Shown here: one piece after another, positions 1 through 11,882 of the stretch | How the letters are laid out: each line of letters starts with the position of its first letter | How positions within the stretch are numbered: the stretch's first letter is position 1 | Origin: Aphidius gifuensis | Lineage: Eukaryota; Arthropoda; Insecta; Hymenoptera; Braconidae | Assembly: GCF_014905175.1 (NCBI RefSeq) | Contig: NC_057792.1 | Span: 20,280,963-20,344,962, forward strand | Direction: 5' to 3' | Length of the DNA: 64,000 bases | Notes under the pieces: model-generated | Databases searched by the model: none | What the model was told of the DNA's origin: nothing | The model's input: only the letters and a program-made list of their open reading frames with translations | Translations under genes and position numbers: made by a program

Positions 1-1442
1 GTTACTGAGAATTTGATTAAAGAAATCATTGGCGTTGGATCCAAGCAAGCTTGTGTCTTTACATGTGGTCCTGTTGGTTTTTTATCCGTCACAAAAGGGT
101 AATATATCTTTTTTTTTTTTTGTTATTTTTATAATCTCTTTTAAATACTTATTTGTTTGGTTGATGTACGTGATTTATGTCACAATTTCGATCACGATCT
201 AGAACGTGTCTGGTGATAACAGTAAAAATTCTTTAGTATGCCAAAAGAAACTTACAGTTAGTAAATTACAATAAGAATAAAAAAAGTTACCCTCCAGCAA
301 AATTTACATTCACGATCATTGTTTTTTCGGTCAACGTGATTAATTGGCCTATTTTATTTTCCAGATTTCTCAAAAACTTGGGATGGAATTCTTCACAAAT
401 GCACGAATTTAATGGATAAATTCTTCACCGTACAAAAATTTATCAGTGTTTGAATTTTTCTAGATAAAAATATTGTCAAATGGTAATAAAAAAAAATTTA
501 GAACAATTATATATTTCTCGTGTTACGAGTGTTACTAATTCCAATCGAAATTTCGAAAAGTTTTTTTATCATCTAAAATCCTTCAAGTATCTTTTAATTT
601 TTTTTCATAACAGAAAATCATTAATTTCTTTTGAAAAAAAAATTATAACACGTTCAATATCTTTTTTTCTGTTAAATTTTAAAACTTTTTTTTGACGATC
701 AGTCTCTTTGTCTTTCTCTCTTTTTCTTTTATAAGTGCACGTCAAAATAAGCTCCTTGAAAATACTTAGTTAATCGCTAAACAGTATGGATGTATATTCG
801 ACTAAAATTTATAAAAGTAAAATAAAACTGAGCTTGCGCAAATCCTACTCCAATAAATATCCCTTCTTCATCAAGCTTACAAACTTTTGTGGCTTTAGTT
901 AAAGCTGCAATGTGACTGGAAGATTGCTATTTCATTATCGTTAAAAGTGTATATATTGAAAAGTTTTTATCATTATCATTGGTATGTTATTTTCATTGAT
1001 GTTATCTGTTTATTATTTCGTTGCTATAGTATTGACATTTTACTATTAAAAAGAAACTGATTTACTAATTTGAATAATTAAATTTTCTATCATTAAACAT
1101 TGATGTTTTCAAAATAATAGCGTTTCTAATTTTTTCAATAGCGTGTTTACAATATTGCAGAGTTTTCAAGAGGTTAAATAAATTTATAAACTATTTGTAA
1201 ATTATACATGTAATTGAATTTATTGCATGACAGATAAAATAATTAGCCAAATTGTTTTTTAATCATTTTTTTCTATTTTAGTTATTTAGTTTTTAAAATT
1301 TATTATTTATAAAATACAATGGCTATTTTTTTAACAATATCAAAGCTCGAGTTGTTTTTTAATTATATTGATTTATCGATATTTCAGTAGACTAATTGGT
1401 ACTGAGATTGACAAAGCTCAAAGTGGCGATGATGTAGCGTGA
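1..1442 (+). CDS. 3' end of an unidentified gene (two exons, 5' truncated by the window)
   Basis: The first 98 bases read open in frame 1 (the segment includes ACVFTCGPVGFLSVTKG) and end at a GG|GT donor. A TTTCAG acceptor before 1388 restores the frame, and the second exon reads RLIGTEIDKAQSGDDVA before TGA at 1440-1442. An AATAAA signal follows near 1546, which supports this end. I do not recognise the family. The segment has two cysteines and a hydrophobic patch, too little to assign a function. One caution: the TGA overlaps a good donor (GC|GTGAGT at 1439), so a longer isoform could splice to the acceptor before 1580 and read about 20 more residues. The intron holds only AT-rich sequence. 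Confidence 0.5.
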
Positions 1443-2169
1443 GTAAAGAATAATTTTGACATTGATGAAGAGTGTAGAAAATTATTTCCAAGGACTGAAT
1501 TAAACTGCCAACACATTGTTGTATTGTAAAATGATAAATTTTAACAATAAAATCTTTTATAGATTTTTATTTTTCTAGTAGACGAGTTTGTTGTTGTGGT
1601 TTGGCCACTTTCGTTGAGTTCTTGTCACGCAATTGTCCTTAGCCAATCTCAATATCAATTGATCTATCTGGAAATTATTAGAAATGCAATGGGTTTTATA
1701 AAAAAATATGAGGGCTTTATTGCAATATGATTGGTTGGAAATTTCGATAGAAGGGAATTGGGTTTAGAATATTACTAAGTCGATAGAAAAATATGAAATT
1801 GGAAATTCTTTCACGGTGATTGGTAAATCAGTTAATTAGAAAAAATTCTGTAATAAAATTTTTAAATAAATCATAGTATTGGGGAAAATTTTCTTTGAAT
1901 TGTTTTGCTTTTTTTTTAAATTATATTTACTAGCAAAGAAATTGTTTTTACGATTCGAAAATCGAAAAGATAAAAATGTTGTTTATCTTCATTTGTTAGA
2001 CTGTAAGTTATTGTTGAATTTAGAGTACTGTGATTATTAAGTTTAATGATAATTTGAGTTGTATTACCCCGGAGAGAAAATAGTGTAGATGGATGGAAAA
2101 AAAAAAAATTATTGAAGGATGATTTGATAAGATTAAAACGAATTATAAAAATTATTTGCACAGAAAAAT
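1443..2169. other. intergenic, with poly(A) signal
   Basis: AT-rich spacer between the unidentified gene and the ODAD4-like gene. It holds the AATAAA near 1546. I see no other convincing coding sequence. Confidence 0.5.
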
Positions 2170-5100
2170 ATGACAGCTTGGCAAACAGAAAACCATAAAG
2201 CCAGAGATGTAAAAAAAACTAAACGAAATCCTGTTCAAATTTCAACGAAATTGCGAGTAGATGAAGCTACTGGCCATTTAAAAAATAAAAATTACACCAA
2301 AGCATTGTCTCTGTATGATCAAGTAAGTATTTTTTAAAATACAAATAATTGTAAGTTTATTTATCTAGTTGACTAAAATATTTTCCGGCTTTCCTCCATA
2401 AATTCAGCACGCTGTGATTTTCCCTTTTGATTAAAATTTTCTCGAATAATTCTCCGAAGAAACTTGGAAAAAAAATTCGGAGAAATAAAGACTTATTACG
2501 GAGAAATATTTTTATAAAGTTTATTTAAAAAATATTTATTTAATAAATATTTAAATTAATTAAAGTAAAACAAATTAATTATTATATTTATTTATCGTTT
2601 CCATTTATAAATAATTTTATTAATTAATTATAAATATTGATGAGTATATTTTACTTTTTTCTTTTTTTTTTTTTCATGTGTTGATTTGAACTTTACAAGA
2701 AAATATATATGTATATATTCTACATGAATGGAAAAATATTTCCATAGATACAGAATTCAAGTTATTTGAGTGGATAATTTGTTTTCTTCCGCTAAATGCA
2801 TTTTTGACAGCATTTTGATTAGATGTTGCGGTTCCAGATAAAAATTAAAAATAATTCAACGGTTTTTTTTTGGTATATAAAAATAAAATCACCCATTACC
2901 AAAAAAAACCCCTAAATTATTTTCCATTGTTACCTGGTATCTCAAAAATAATAAAATACACTTCCTTCAAAGGTCAATACAATCACTTAAATATTTTGAC
3001 TTTTTAAAGTGAAATAATTTCAATCAAATTTCATAGCAAACTTTCCCAAACTCTCAAATCATCATTTTGAAATTCATTTTAAAAATAATATACTAATAAT
3101 AAATATAATTATTTCTTTTTTTTTTTTTCAACTCAATAAAATAGGTTTTTTTATATATTAGTTTAAAAATTGTAAACTATAATTTCACTATAAGTCAAAC
3201 TTACTTGGTCCAACCAAAATCCCTTCTATTCACTCGCCAGTTTCGATCCAGCGGCTGACCAAACTAATTGAAGACTTAGACCCCTGCTTCTCCGGCATCT
3301 AAAAACCAAAATTTCGGATAATATTTTTTCTATTCTGAAACCAATTGAAAATCAACTTAATAATACTCTTCGATTTTTTTTTTCTGTTCACTGTTTAAAA
3401 TAATCTGAGAATCGCACTTTTCGTGGCCCAGGTAAATATAGATTTTTTTTTTTATATTAATTTTATTTCCGGTAGTATATGTAAATCACATTTACCTAAT
3501 TGATTTTCCTCTGTACTTTTCTAAGGTGCCACTGTGTTTTTTTTTTATCTTTTTAAAATGAATAATTACACCCCATTGTTTATAATAAAATAATACAAAC
3601 CACAAAAATGGCACAAAATATCCAAACACTTGAATAAAAAAAAATTCCACTCTACAAGAAAAAATAAAAAAACAGTACAACTGAGTGGGGTTGTTCTTGA
3701 CTTTATCTTGACTTTAAAATACTTATAACACCGTTCGCGTCGCAAAATGTAGCGCATTGTTTATTGTTGTCTTGGCAACTAGTCACCTAAAATCTCGAGG
3801 TGTCGATATCCACACGTTTCACTAGAACACATATTTAAATGGTCAAAAAAACAAGTGCCATAAAATTGACTAAAAAAATTATTAAATACATATATTTAAT
3901 TTTGATATTATTATACTAATTTATTTTTAAGTTAATTTAAATTAAAAAAAAAAGTAAAAATGAATTTATCAAGTGGTGATGCAATTAATCAGGCATCTGA
4001 TATATTAAAACCAACACTTCAAGATAATGATTTTCTCCAGAGTTTTGTACGTATTGATTTAGATGAAAAAATAAGTGAAAAAAAAAAAAAATCATTGTTT
4101 ATGGAAACAATGATAAAAGAAAGTAAAGAAAATTTAAATAAAACAAAGCATGATATAAATGATACATCAAAAAATATAAAACGTAATAAAAATGAAAAAA
4201 AAGATTTACGTCAACGTAGAATAGCTAAAGGTACAATGGAATTTGAATTATCTGAACAAAAAACAAGAAAAGGAAAACAAAGAAAAAAAAATTGTAGCAG
4301 TAGATATGAAGAAGTTTATACTGATAAAGATCGTGCTGCTGCTGTTAACATGGGTAGTCGTGATATTATTCAATCACTTAAAATAAAAAGACGACAAGAT
4401 CGTAATAAAATGATGCAAATACCAGAAGAAGCTGATCCAAGCTCAATGCTAGCTCTTGGTGCACGTGAAATGCGTTCGGGTGACTTGAACATTGCTATCA
4501 ACTGCATCAACAAGGTTTTCCCAAAATTCATCAATTAAATTTTTATAATTATACATTATTCTACTTAATAAATAATTTTTATTTATATTTTATTATTGAA
4601 ATTATTGTGAGACAAATAGCCAAGCTTGGGTGAGAAATAATTACACAGAAAATTTCGAATTTCGAATATTTTTATTTCGATTTTTTTCTCTTTAGTTTGT
4701 AGAGTTTAAAAAAAATTGAATTTCAGTTTGTCACGGAAGTCACGAGACAGTGTCTTTCAATGGACATGCAAAGCCTATATTTTTTTTATTTTTTTATTTT
4801 AATTTAACCTTGTCATTAGGCTATACATATTATTTAAAAAAAATATTTTTCCTGCAAATTATTTTGATATTTAATTCGTTCAACAAATTACTAAACGAAT
4901 GAGAAACTTTTAGAACTATTTTTTTTTTATATATCAGTTTGAAAATAGTAAATTATAATTTGACTATAAATCAGAAAAAAATTTTACTTGTATTATAAAT
5001 ATGAATATTTTTCCATACTATCCTTGCCAAAAAAATAATTCATGCTTGGATGGTAAAATTAGAACTTGATTTATTCCGTGAAAGTGTATTTAAAATTTTT

Positions 5101-6824
5101 TAAAACAATAATAAGTTATAGAAATGGCATATTTTAATAAATAAATAAATTAAATAACGCCTGTAAATATTTTCCGGCTTTCCTCCATAAATTCTGCACG
5201 CTGTATTTTTACCTTTTGATCAAATTTTTCTCGACTAATTCTCCGAAGAAACTTGGAAAAAAAATCGGAGAAATAAAGACTTATTACGGAGAAATATTTT
5301 GTATAAAGTTTATTTAAAATATATTTATTTAATAAATATTTAAATTAATTAAAGTAAAACAAATTAATTATTATATTTATTTATAATTTTCATTTATAAA
5401 TAATTTTATGAATTAATTATAAATATTGAGGAATATATTTTACCTTTTTCTTTTTTTTTTTTATCATGTGTTGACTTGAACTTTACAAGAAAACGTATAT
5501 ATATATTCTATATAAATGGAAAAATGATTAATTATTTTTTCTTGACTTCTGAGCTAGTTATGATACTTTTGTCAACAATAGATGAATTTTTTACGATTGG
5601 TTATCTTCTTGCTTCGTTTAACGTTTTATTTGAAAGTTCATGATAAATTTTAAGGTTCCAGATAAAAATTAAAAATAATTCAACTGTTTTTTTTCGGTAT
5701 ATAAAAATAAAATCACCAATTACCAAAAAAAAAACCCTTAAATTATTTTCAATTGTTACCTGGAATCTTAAAATTAATAAAGTTGTCTCTGAGTTGACAT
5801 GCAAAATGTACTAATTTAAAAATATTAAAACAACGTGAACTTAATAAAGCTTCTTAAAGCTTTTAAATTGGATATTTTCATTGAAATATAAATTTTAATT
5901 TCGAGGATACTTTGAGTATTAATATTTTATTTAAATTTTTCAGGCATTGGAATTAAGTCCAAATGACAAAACTGCATTACTATCAAGAAGCAAGTGTTAT
6001 TTATTACTCGGAGAGCCTCAAAAAGCTTTGGAAGATGCAGAAAGTGTTCTAACTGAAAAAGTCAAAGACCCCAATAATCCAAAAGCTATTTATTACAAAG
6101 CCGAAGCACTTTATCATCTTGGAGATTTTGAATTGAGCCTTGTTTACTATCACAGAGGAATTAAAATTAGACCAGAGTTTGATCAATTTCGATTGGGCAT
6201 TCAAAAAGCCAAAGAAGCTATTCAAAATATCCTTGGAAGTTAGTTACATTTTAATTATAATATTAAAACAATTTAATAGCTTTTATTTTGTCCTTTAATA
6301 ATTTTTTTTTTTGCATTTTAGATAACGGTGGTTCAATGAAGACTGCACCACTGATAAACATACAGAAAATAAAAAATTTAGATGATTTAAAAACTCATGA
6401 ACAAAGTGATCATCAGGTTAAACCAAAGCTTGAACAATCAGAAAATGTTGATGATCAAAAATCAGCAATTATAACGGACAAAAAAAATCAGTCTTCATTG
6501 ATGAAGCAGAAGAATAACACGCTCAATTTTTTGGGACAACTCAATGTTGATAAAAAATATTTACAAAATCTTTTAAAACGATCAGGTATGATGCTACATT
6601 TTGCCGATAAAAAAAAGATATTAAAATTTGTTTGAATAATTAGAAAATAAAGCATTTTATTTTGTTGATATTTAATTTATTTTTTAGATATTAAAGCTGC
6701 TCATCAAGTGTCTGCTGATCATATAACAAAATATGCCAAGGAAGGAATATTATTCTTGAATAATCGTCAAGAATTTTGGCGGCAACAACGATCATCTACT
6801 GCATCATCAAGCAATCCAATTTAA
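2170..6824 (+). CDS. ODAD4/TTC25-like TPR protein, isoform from the upstream first exon
   Basis: Exons 2170-2322, 5944-6238, 6322-6585 and 6688-6824 join in frame (phases 0, 1, 1) to a 282-residue protein. The TPR repeats resemble the N-terminal half of ODAD4 (TTC25), the outer-dynein-arm docking subunit of motile cilia: see ALLSRSKCYLLLGEPQKAL, KAEALYHLGDFELSLVYYHR and FRLGIQKAKEAIQN. Later exons keep two more family landmarks, LNVDKKYLQNLL and a terminal segment containing EFWRQQ. Human ODAD4 is about 670 residues with further TPRs after this point; here TAA follows 11 residues after EFWRQQ, so the C-terminal TPRs are missing. First exon 2170-2322 supplies helix A of the first TPR (TGHLKNKNYTKALSLYDQ). 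A second start exon lies inside the first intron. AATAAA occurs near 6882. Family assignment is strong; the start choice is uncertain. Confidence 0.75.
2370..3150 (+). repeat. dispersed repeat, copy A
   Basis: Begins around ATATTTTCCGGCTTTCC and matches copies B (4980-5785) and C (12528-13575). It has a left arm (to about 2745), a core of about 90 bases not shared with the other copies, and a right arm (from about 2835). It lacks the first ~180 bases of the left arm seen in B and C. Both arms contain inverted repeats: TTCTCCGAA/TTCGGAGAA in the left, GGTTTTTTTTTGGTA/TACCAAAAAAAACC in the right. No coding capacity. Confidence 0.8.
3766..3779 (+). promoter_or_regulatory. RFX X-box motif
   Basis: GTTGTC-TT-GGCAAC is a near-perfect inverted repeat and matches the ciliary X-box consensus GYTRYY N1-3 RRHRAC at every position. 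It lies 181 bases upstream of ATG 3960 of a predicted ciliary TPR protein. RFX factors bind such sites in ciliated sensory neurons of insects and nematodes. Confidence 0.7.
3960..4514 (+). CDS. alternative first exon of the ODAD4-like gene
   Basis: An open frame from ATG 3960 encodes a lysine-rich, charged N-terminus and then LALGAREMRSGDLNIAINCI, a typical TPR helix pair. The codon AAG ending at 4514 is phase 0 and joins exactly to the exon at 5944 (ALELSPNDKTALL), giving a complete first TPR and a 416-residue isoform. The donor (AAG|GTTTTC) is weak. If unspliced, the frame ends at 4538 as a 192-residue protein. An RFX X-box lies about 180 bases upstream, as expected for a ciliary gene, so this may be the main start. 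The exon sits between two direct copies of a dispersed repeat. The alternative is a separate nested gene, which I consider less likely because of the TPR continuity. Confidence 0.7.
4980..5785 (+). repeat. dispersed repeat, copy B
   Basis: Same orientation as copy A. It has the full left arm (starting near ACTTGTATTAT, with ATTCATGCTTGGATGG), a unique core at about 5525-5655, and a right arm that stops after GTTACCTGGAATC, so it lacks the distal ~270 bases present in A and C. It lies in the same ODAD4-like intron as copy A, downstream of the alternative first exon. Confidence 0.8.
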
Positions 6825-7978
6825 CATCAATAAATTCACATATTTTCTTAACCAATAAGTCAAAATGTTCAAGTAATTATAATAAATTTTATTTAGTTGA
6901 TAGTGAATATATTTAATAATCCAAATTTTTTTTGAACATTTATGACAATTTATTTTTGGATTTGTTTTTTAAATTTATCTGTTTTTTTTTTTTGTTTTTT
7001 TTGTGGAGAAATATTTTTAAACACAGAAATTATTATCAAGTTTGTCTGGAATTTAAATTTTTGGATGATTGAGTAAGAGTTGTTGTTGGGGTTTCGCTAA
7101 TAACCAACGCCTTTGAGGTTGACCTTGCTTTTTTATTTTTATTTTTACATGAACGTTTATCTCTGGACCATGATATTTTTTTCTCTTTTAAACCTTTCAT
7201 GTTGAATTAATATTTAATTTTTAGGAAAGCGTGATGGAATAATAACCTGGCTGTTGAATTTTTAAAACAAAGATTAGCAATGTTATTGAATTATTAATTT
7301 TCTAAACATATTTTTTTGTACTGAGCTTCATTTATTATCTGGGATTTTAAATTTAAGTGAGATTTATTACGCGTGAGAAATATTGTATGGACTAATTTAA
7401 CGCTGTTTTAAATCTTAATATTGTTGTATTAAAAAATTTCGATTTCGATTTGTTTTCTGATTGGGGAGAGCATCACTCTCTCTCTGTTAATTTTTCAAAA
7501 GTTAGATAGTGTGACTTCATTATATATTTATGAGTTATATTCCAAACAAAACATGCATTAATTTTTTTAAATGCTTCTAATAAATTAAAACACTTGCAAA
7601 TGTTATTTAAATTTTTTTTCAAGTCTTAAATTTTTAAATCCACGTTCTACTTTAAAAAAAATTTGCGAAAGTATTTTTTTTCTGTTGGCTAACACATCGA
7701 GTTTGAATAAAAATAAAAATAATTAGGATGAAATAAAGTATACAACACAAAATGTAAAATTTTTTTGAGTATCTTATTTTATTTTTTTTTTTATTTGTAA
7801 GGTTTTTTTTTTTTTTTTAAGTAAAAAATATAAGTCGACAAGGCCGAGAGAATATTTATTTTTTTTTCGAACATTTTAGATTGATTATTATTTTTTTTTT
7901 TAACAGCTTTGGCACTCCAGCAATAAAAAAAAATTCTCTCGACCTCGAGGGAAGAAATTATTACAAAGTCAGATAAAA
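6825..7978. other. intergenic, convergent 3' ends
   Basis: AT-rich spacer between the ODAD4-like gene (+) and gasp (-). It holds poly(A) signals for both and homopolymer runs. I see no gene. Confidence 0.5.
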
Positions 7979-9670
7979 TTATTCTTGACTTGAGGTGGGC
8001 CTTGAGGGCGTTGGTGTTGGCCTTGGTTTACTTGGTCCTTTTGCAACATTTCTTGATTCTCCTGAGCTCTGAATGCCAGTCAAAAGTTCACTTTTTCTGA
8101 TTGTTTTCAAGTCCAAGTCGCCATAATAGTCTTCACTGTAAAACAAAATGAAAAAAAAAATTAATAAATCAATTTAATACAATTTTTTTGGTAATTCGAA
8201 TCCAAAAACCTATCGAAACAAAAATTCTTCATTTACAAAATTAATCACCGATATTTATATGAATTAAATTTAACAATATAAAAAGTAAAAAATAATTTCA
8301 ACAGTATTTTTAAAAAAAACTCCCAAGTGTATTAAATTTCCCGAAAAATAAATTTTAAAAATTGCCTGAATAAATTTGACTTGATAAATTAATAATTACA
8401 AAATGAACTTACCATCCTTGAACCTCTTCAGGATCAGCACATGCACCACTACCATCAGAATCTCCAATTTTAAATACAGTACCAATCGGACATCCATATT
8501 CTCTAGCAGTTCCTTCAAGACAAATATAATATTTTCTGCAATCATCTGGATGTGCATGTCGTGAAAAGCTTCCTGATGCTCCACTTACTTCACCAGCAGC
8601 AGGACATGAAAATCCTCCAGCAACCTCTGAAAAATTAATTAAAAAATTTAATTAAAATAATCACAATTATCAACAAATTCAAGTATATTATTTAATTTAA
8701 AAAAAAGCCATGTATTATTGAAAAATATTTATGTTTTTTTACCTTCAGTTTTACATTCTGGTACTTGATCAGCCCACATGCAAACACGAGCTTCACGATC
8801 ATATGCAAGTCCAGGACTGCATTGATAACGTGATGCTTCACCATTCCAACAATTCCAAAATGTATCACATTTTTTTGGATCCGGGAATATACCATAAACA
8901 CGTGGACAATTTTGTGATGATATTGCTGGTTCTAATTGTGTTCTTTCACCACAATCAACATTGTGAAGATAATCACAATTTTCACTCAAAAATTTTGAAT
9001 CAGTTGAATCAAATGCAAGACCATTACCACATGTTTTTATCTCAGCAACATTATTATCGCATTTCCAATATTTATCACATGATATGTGATGTGGATAAAA
9101 ACCAAAATCATCTGGACATTTAAAATTATCTTGTGCTCTTGCTCCTGTAAATAAATATTTAATTAATCATTAAATTATACACAAATAAATCTAAAATATT
9201 ATATTTTATAAATTATTATCTTATTTAATATATAAATTCGAAATAATTTTAAATAATCTTATGTAAGTTTTAAAAACTTTCGCCAGTCACTTTCACTTTA
9301 AGCGCACCAGACTCTCGTAATTATTTTAAACTCTCAGCATCTCGTATATTAAATCCAATGACATTAAAAAATACCCTCTACAATTATTCATTTAAAATGT
9401 CACAATAAAAAAAAAAAAATCTAATATCAAAAAGTTATCACAAAAATTGCAAAAAAACAAAAAATAATTTCAACAAATTTTAATTTTTTTACACAAATTT
9501 TAATGATTATTAATTCAACACACATTGTGGCACTTGTATAAATTTTTCAATAGCTTTTTTTTTACACTTTATTAATATATCTAAATTAAAATTAATTAAT
9601 TATTAAATAAATAAATAAACAATTACATACCGGCAGCAAAAAGTGCAAATACAACAATAAATATATTCAT
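7979..9670 (-). CDS. gasp: Gasp (obstructor-C), Cpap3 chitin-binding protein
   Basis: Four exons (9631-9670, 8743-9144, 8413-8626, 7979-8135; all splice phases agree) encode 270 residues. A signal peptide (MNIFIVVFALFAAGARA) is followed by three ChtBD2 domains of six cysteines each, at about residues 23-78, 93-144 and 155-219, then an acidic and Pro/Thr-rich tail. The text is close to the insect Gasp I remember: DDFGFYPHHISCDKYWKC, GEASRYQCSPGLAYDREARV and EDYYGDLDLK. The protein is secreted and binds chitin; in Drosophila it is needed for tracheal tube and cuticle matrix organisation. The last cysteine of domain 3 is encoded across the final intron (TG|T). A TATA box lies upstream. It is the first gene of the Cpap3 cluster. 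Confidence 0.95.
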
Positions 9671-9814
9671 GTTTCTTTTTGATTTAAATAAAAAAAAAAA
9701 TAATAATAATTTTAAATTAAATAAAAATTAATATATACTATCACTATTAATTTGTAAAAAAAAAAAAAAAACAATTCTTGTATTTGTCGACTGTATCCTC
9801 AGTGAAAGAAAAGT

Positions 9815-9850
9815 TAGCGCTTGGTCGATCTCGTCGAGCTTTATATAAGC
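9815..9850 (-). promoter_or_regulatory. gasp core promoter (TATA box)
   Basis: On the minus strand, GCTTATATAAAGC at about 9840-9850 is a strong TATA box about 170 bases before the gasp ATG. Transcription would start near 9815. I do not see a clean TCAGT initiator at that distance. Confidence 0.5.
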
Positions 9851-10779
9851 CATTGATCACGTGATGAACCACTTCCACATCGAAAAAATACATTGACGGG
9901 AAGCCCACAAGAAAAAGGTTTAACTATTTTCATTGGTCTCAATTTTCGAATATCATATATACCTTCACAATAATATTTATGAATTTATTCATTGTATGGC
10001 AAATAAGTAACAATCATTGTAAAATGTCATCCTTTCTTATTAACTTTAAAAATTAATTCACTAAAAAATATTTAATTTTTAATTTAAATTTTTTTTTATT
10101 ATTATTTTATACTGGTTTTATAAACGAGTTTTTATTGTAACTTATTCTTAAACATTTGCTGAGCTCATCTTCTTCAATAAAAAGGTAAAAAAAAAAAATT
10201 CATCATTTGGCAAAAATACAAAACTTTCAAATGTTTTTTTCCTTTTGTTAATTTATTTTTTTACAATAAATAAAAATTAATAATTATTTGTCAATTAGTG
10301 TTTTTCGATAATTTAAATATATATTAATTTTTAGAAACAAATATGGAAGTTTTTTGTGTGATGGCTTTCAGCGACAACTTTCACGTTTTCAGTTGATCCA
10401 GTTTTTAAAATAATCATTGAATCCAAATTGTATGCAATTTAAAATGAAAAAAAAAAATATCATAAATAAAAAATATGAATGAAAAAATTACTCACGTTTG
10501 TTTGACGTATTTATTGGTGATGAGAATGCAAATGTAATTTTACGCTTGTCCAAATTTAAAAAATAAATCCCGTAAGCTTGAACCCATTTGAACTCGTTGA
10601 TAAACTCGTAATAATTTTAATTAATAGAACCTTTGATATTACCGCATTATTACAACAATAAACCGTAAAATTATCATTTATATTTTAAATATTTAAAATG
10701 ATAATTTGATGACCAAATAATTACAAACTTCCGTGTTAATTAACAATAACAATTTGAAAAAAAAAATCACCATATTTCA

Positions 10780-10825
10780 AGGATCTATAGATCTTTTTTA
10801 TAGATCTTTTTATAGATCTGTATAC
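10780..10825. repeat. short tandem array of ATAGATCT-type units
   Basis: Four spaced copies of the palindrome AGATCT or a close variant occur within about 45 bases, separated by T runs. Confidence 0.6.
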
Positions 10826-11559
10826 AGCTAAAAAATTTATAAAATAATTTCAAATATTTTTAATTAAAAAAAATTATTTATAAGCTTTAAAATTAAAAAA
10901 AAAAAATTGTTTATTATTGTTTTTATTTAGCACAAAATATGTATAATTTTATAAATAAAAAATTGTAATTTTATATATTTTTTTTTTACTAAACTATAGA
11001 GCCGGTTTAATTTATTTTTACTGGTGAATCGTTTCAAGTGAAAGTGAAGGCACACTGCTGTTACTACTGTTGAGGATAAAATCAAGAAGATTCATGTTTT
11101 TATATAGTATTAATTTATATATTACAAATATTCTGAGGTTTATTAAAATAGTTATTACGATGTTAAATATATAATTTCATTATTAATCAAATATGCGCAA
11201 TGCTTTGTCGTCGCCGTGACAATATGATAATAAAGTTATAACAGTACGGGGTTGATGACACTGTAGAATCCTTTTTTTTTTATTTTATTTTTTTTTATTT
11301 TTCTTTTTCAACGAGTCGAGACCCGTTGAAGACGAATGTTGATATGCATGTTAATGAGATTTTATCATTTGCTGGAAGACTTTAATCATTTACATATTGG
11401 CTCTTCGATTTATTGATATATATAATTATTTATTGGAAATAAAATATACAAGTAAGTATTTGCAAATTAAAGGTATTTGTATTTAGGGTTTATTTTTATT
11501 TTTTTGGAAATTATATGGATGAATAGTAACAATTTTTAGATAGTAAAGTTGTTGGTTTT

Positions 11560-11882
11560 TAAATCGATAAAATCAATTTAAATTGACGGAATTAATTTGA
11601 ATTAATCAATTGAAAAATTGGCAATAATTATGTGCAATTAAAATTAAAATAAATATTAAATTTTGAGTCATTTTAATTGTAGAAAAATAATAATTATTAA
11701 AGCAATTTTTTAATAGAAAATTAGTCGTTTATTTTAGATCAATAAAATCAATTTAAATTAGCGAAATTAATTTGATTTTTTAAATTTAAAAATTGGTTAT
11801 AATTACGTGTAATTAAAACAAAAATAAATATTGAATTTTTAGTAATTTTAATTATTGTTAATTAATAATTATTAAAGCATTT
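11560..11882. repeat. imperfect tandem duplication, unit about 175 bp
   Basis: Two diverged copies start near AATCGATAAAATCAATTTAA (about 11561) and near ATCAATAAAATCAATTTAAA (about 11739). Each ends near AATAATTATTAAAGCA. Non-coding. Confidence 0.7.

Noticed and set aside
480..695. 71-codon open frame
   Set aside because: Low-complexity Phe/Lys/Leu text from AT-rich DNA, with no splice context or family resemblance.
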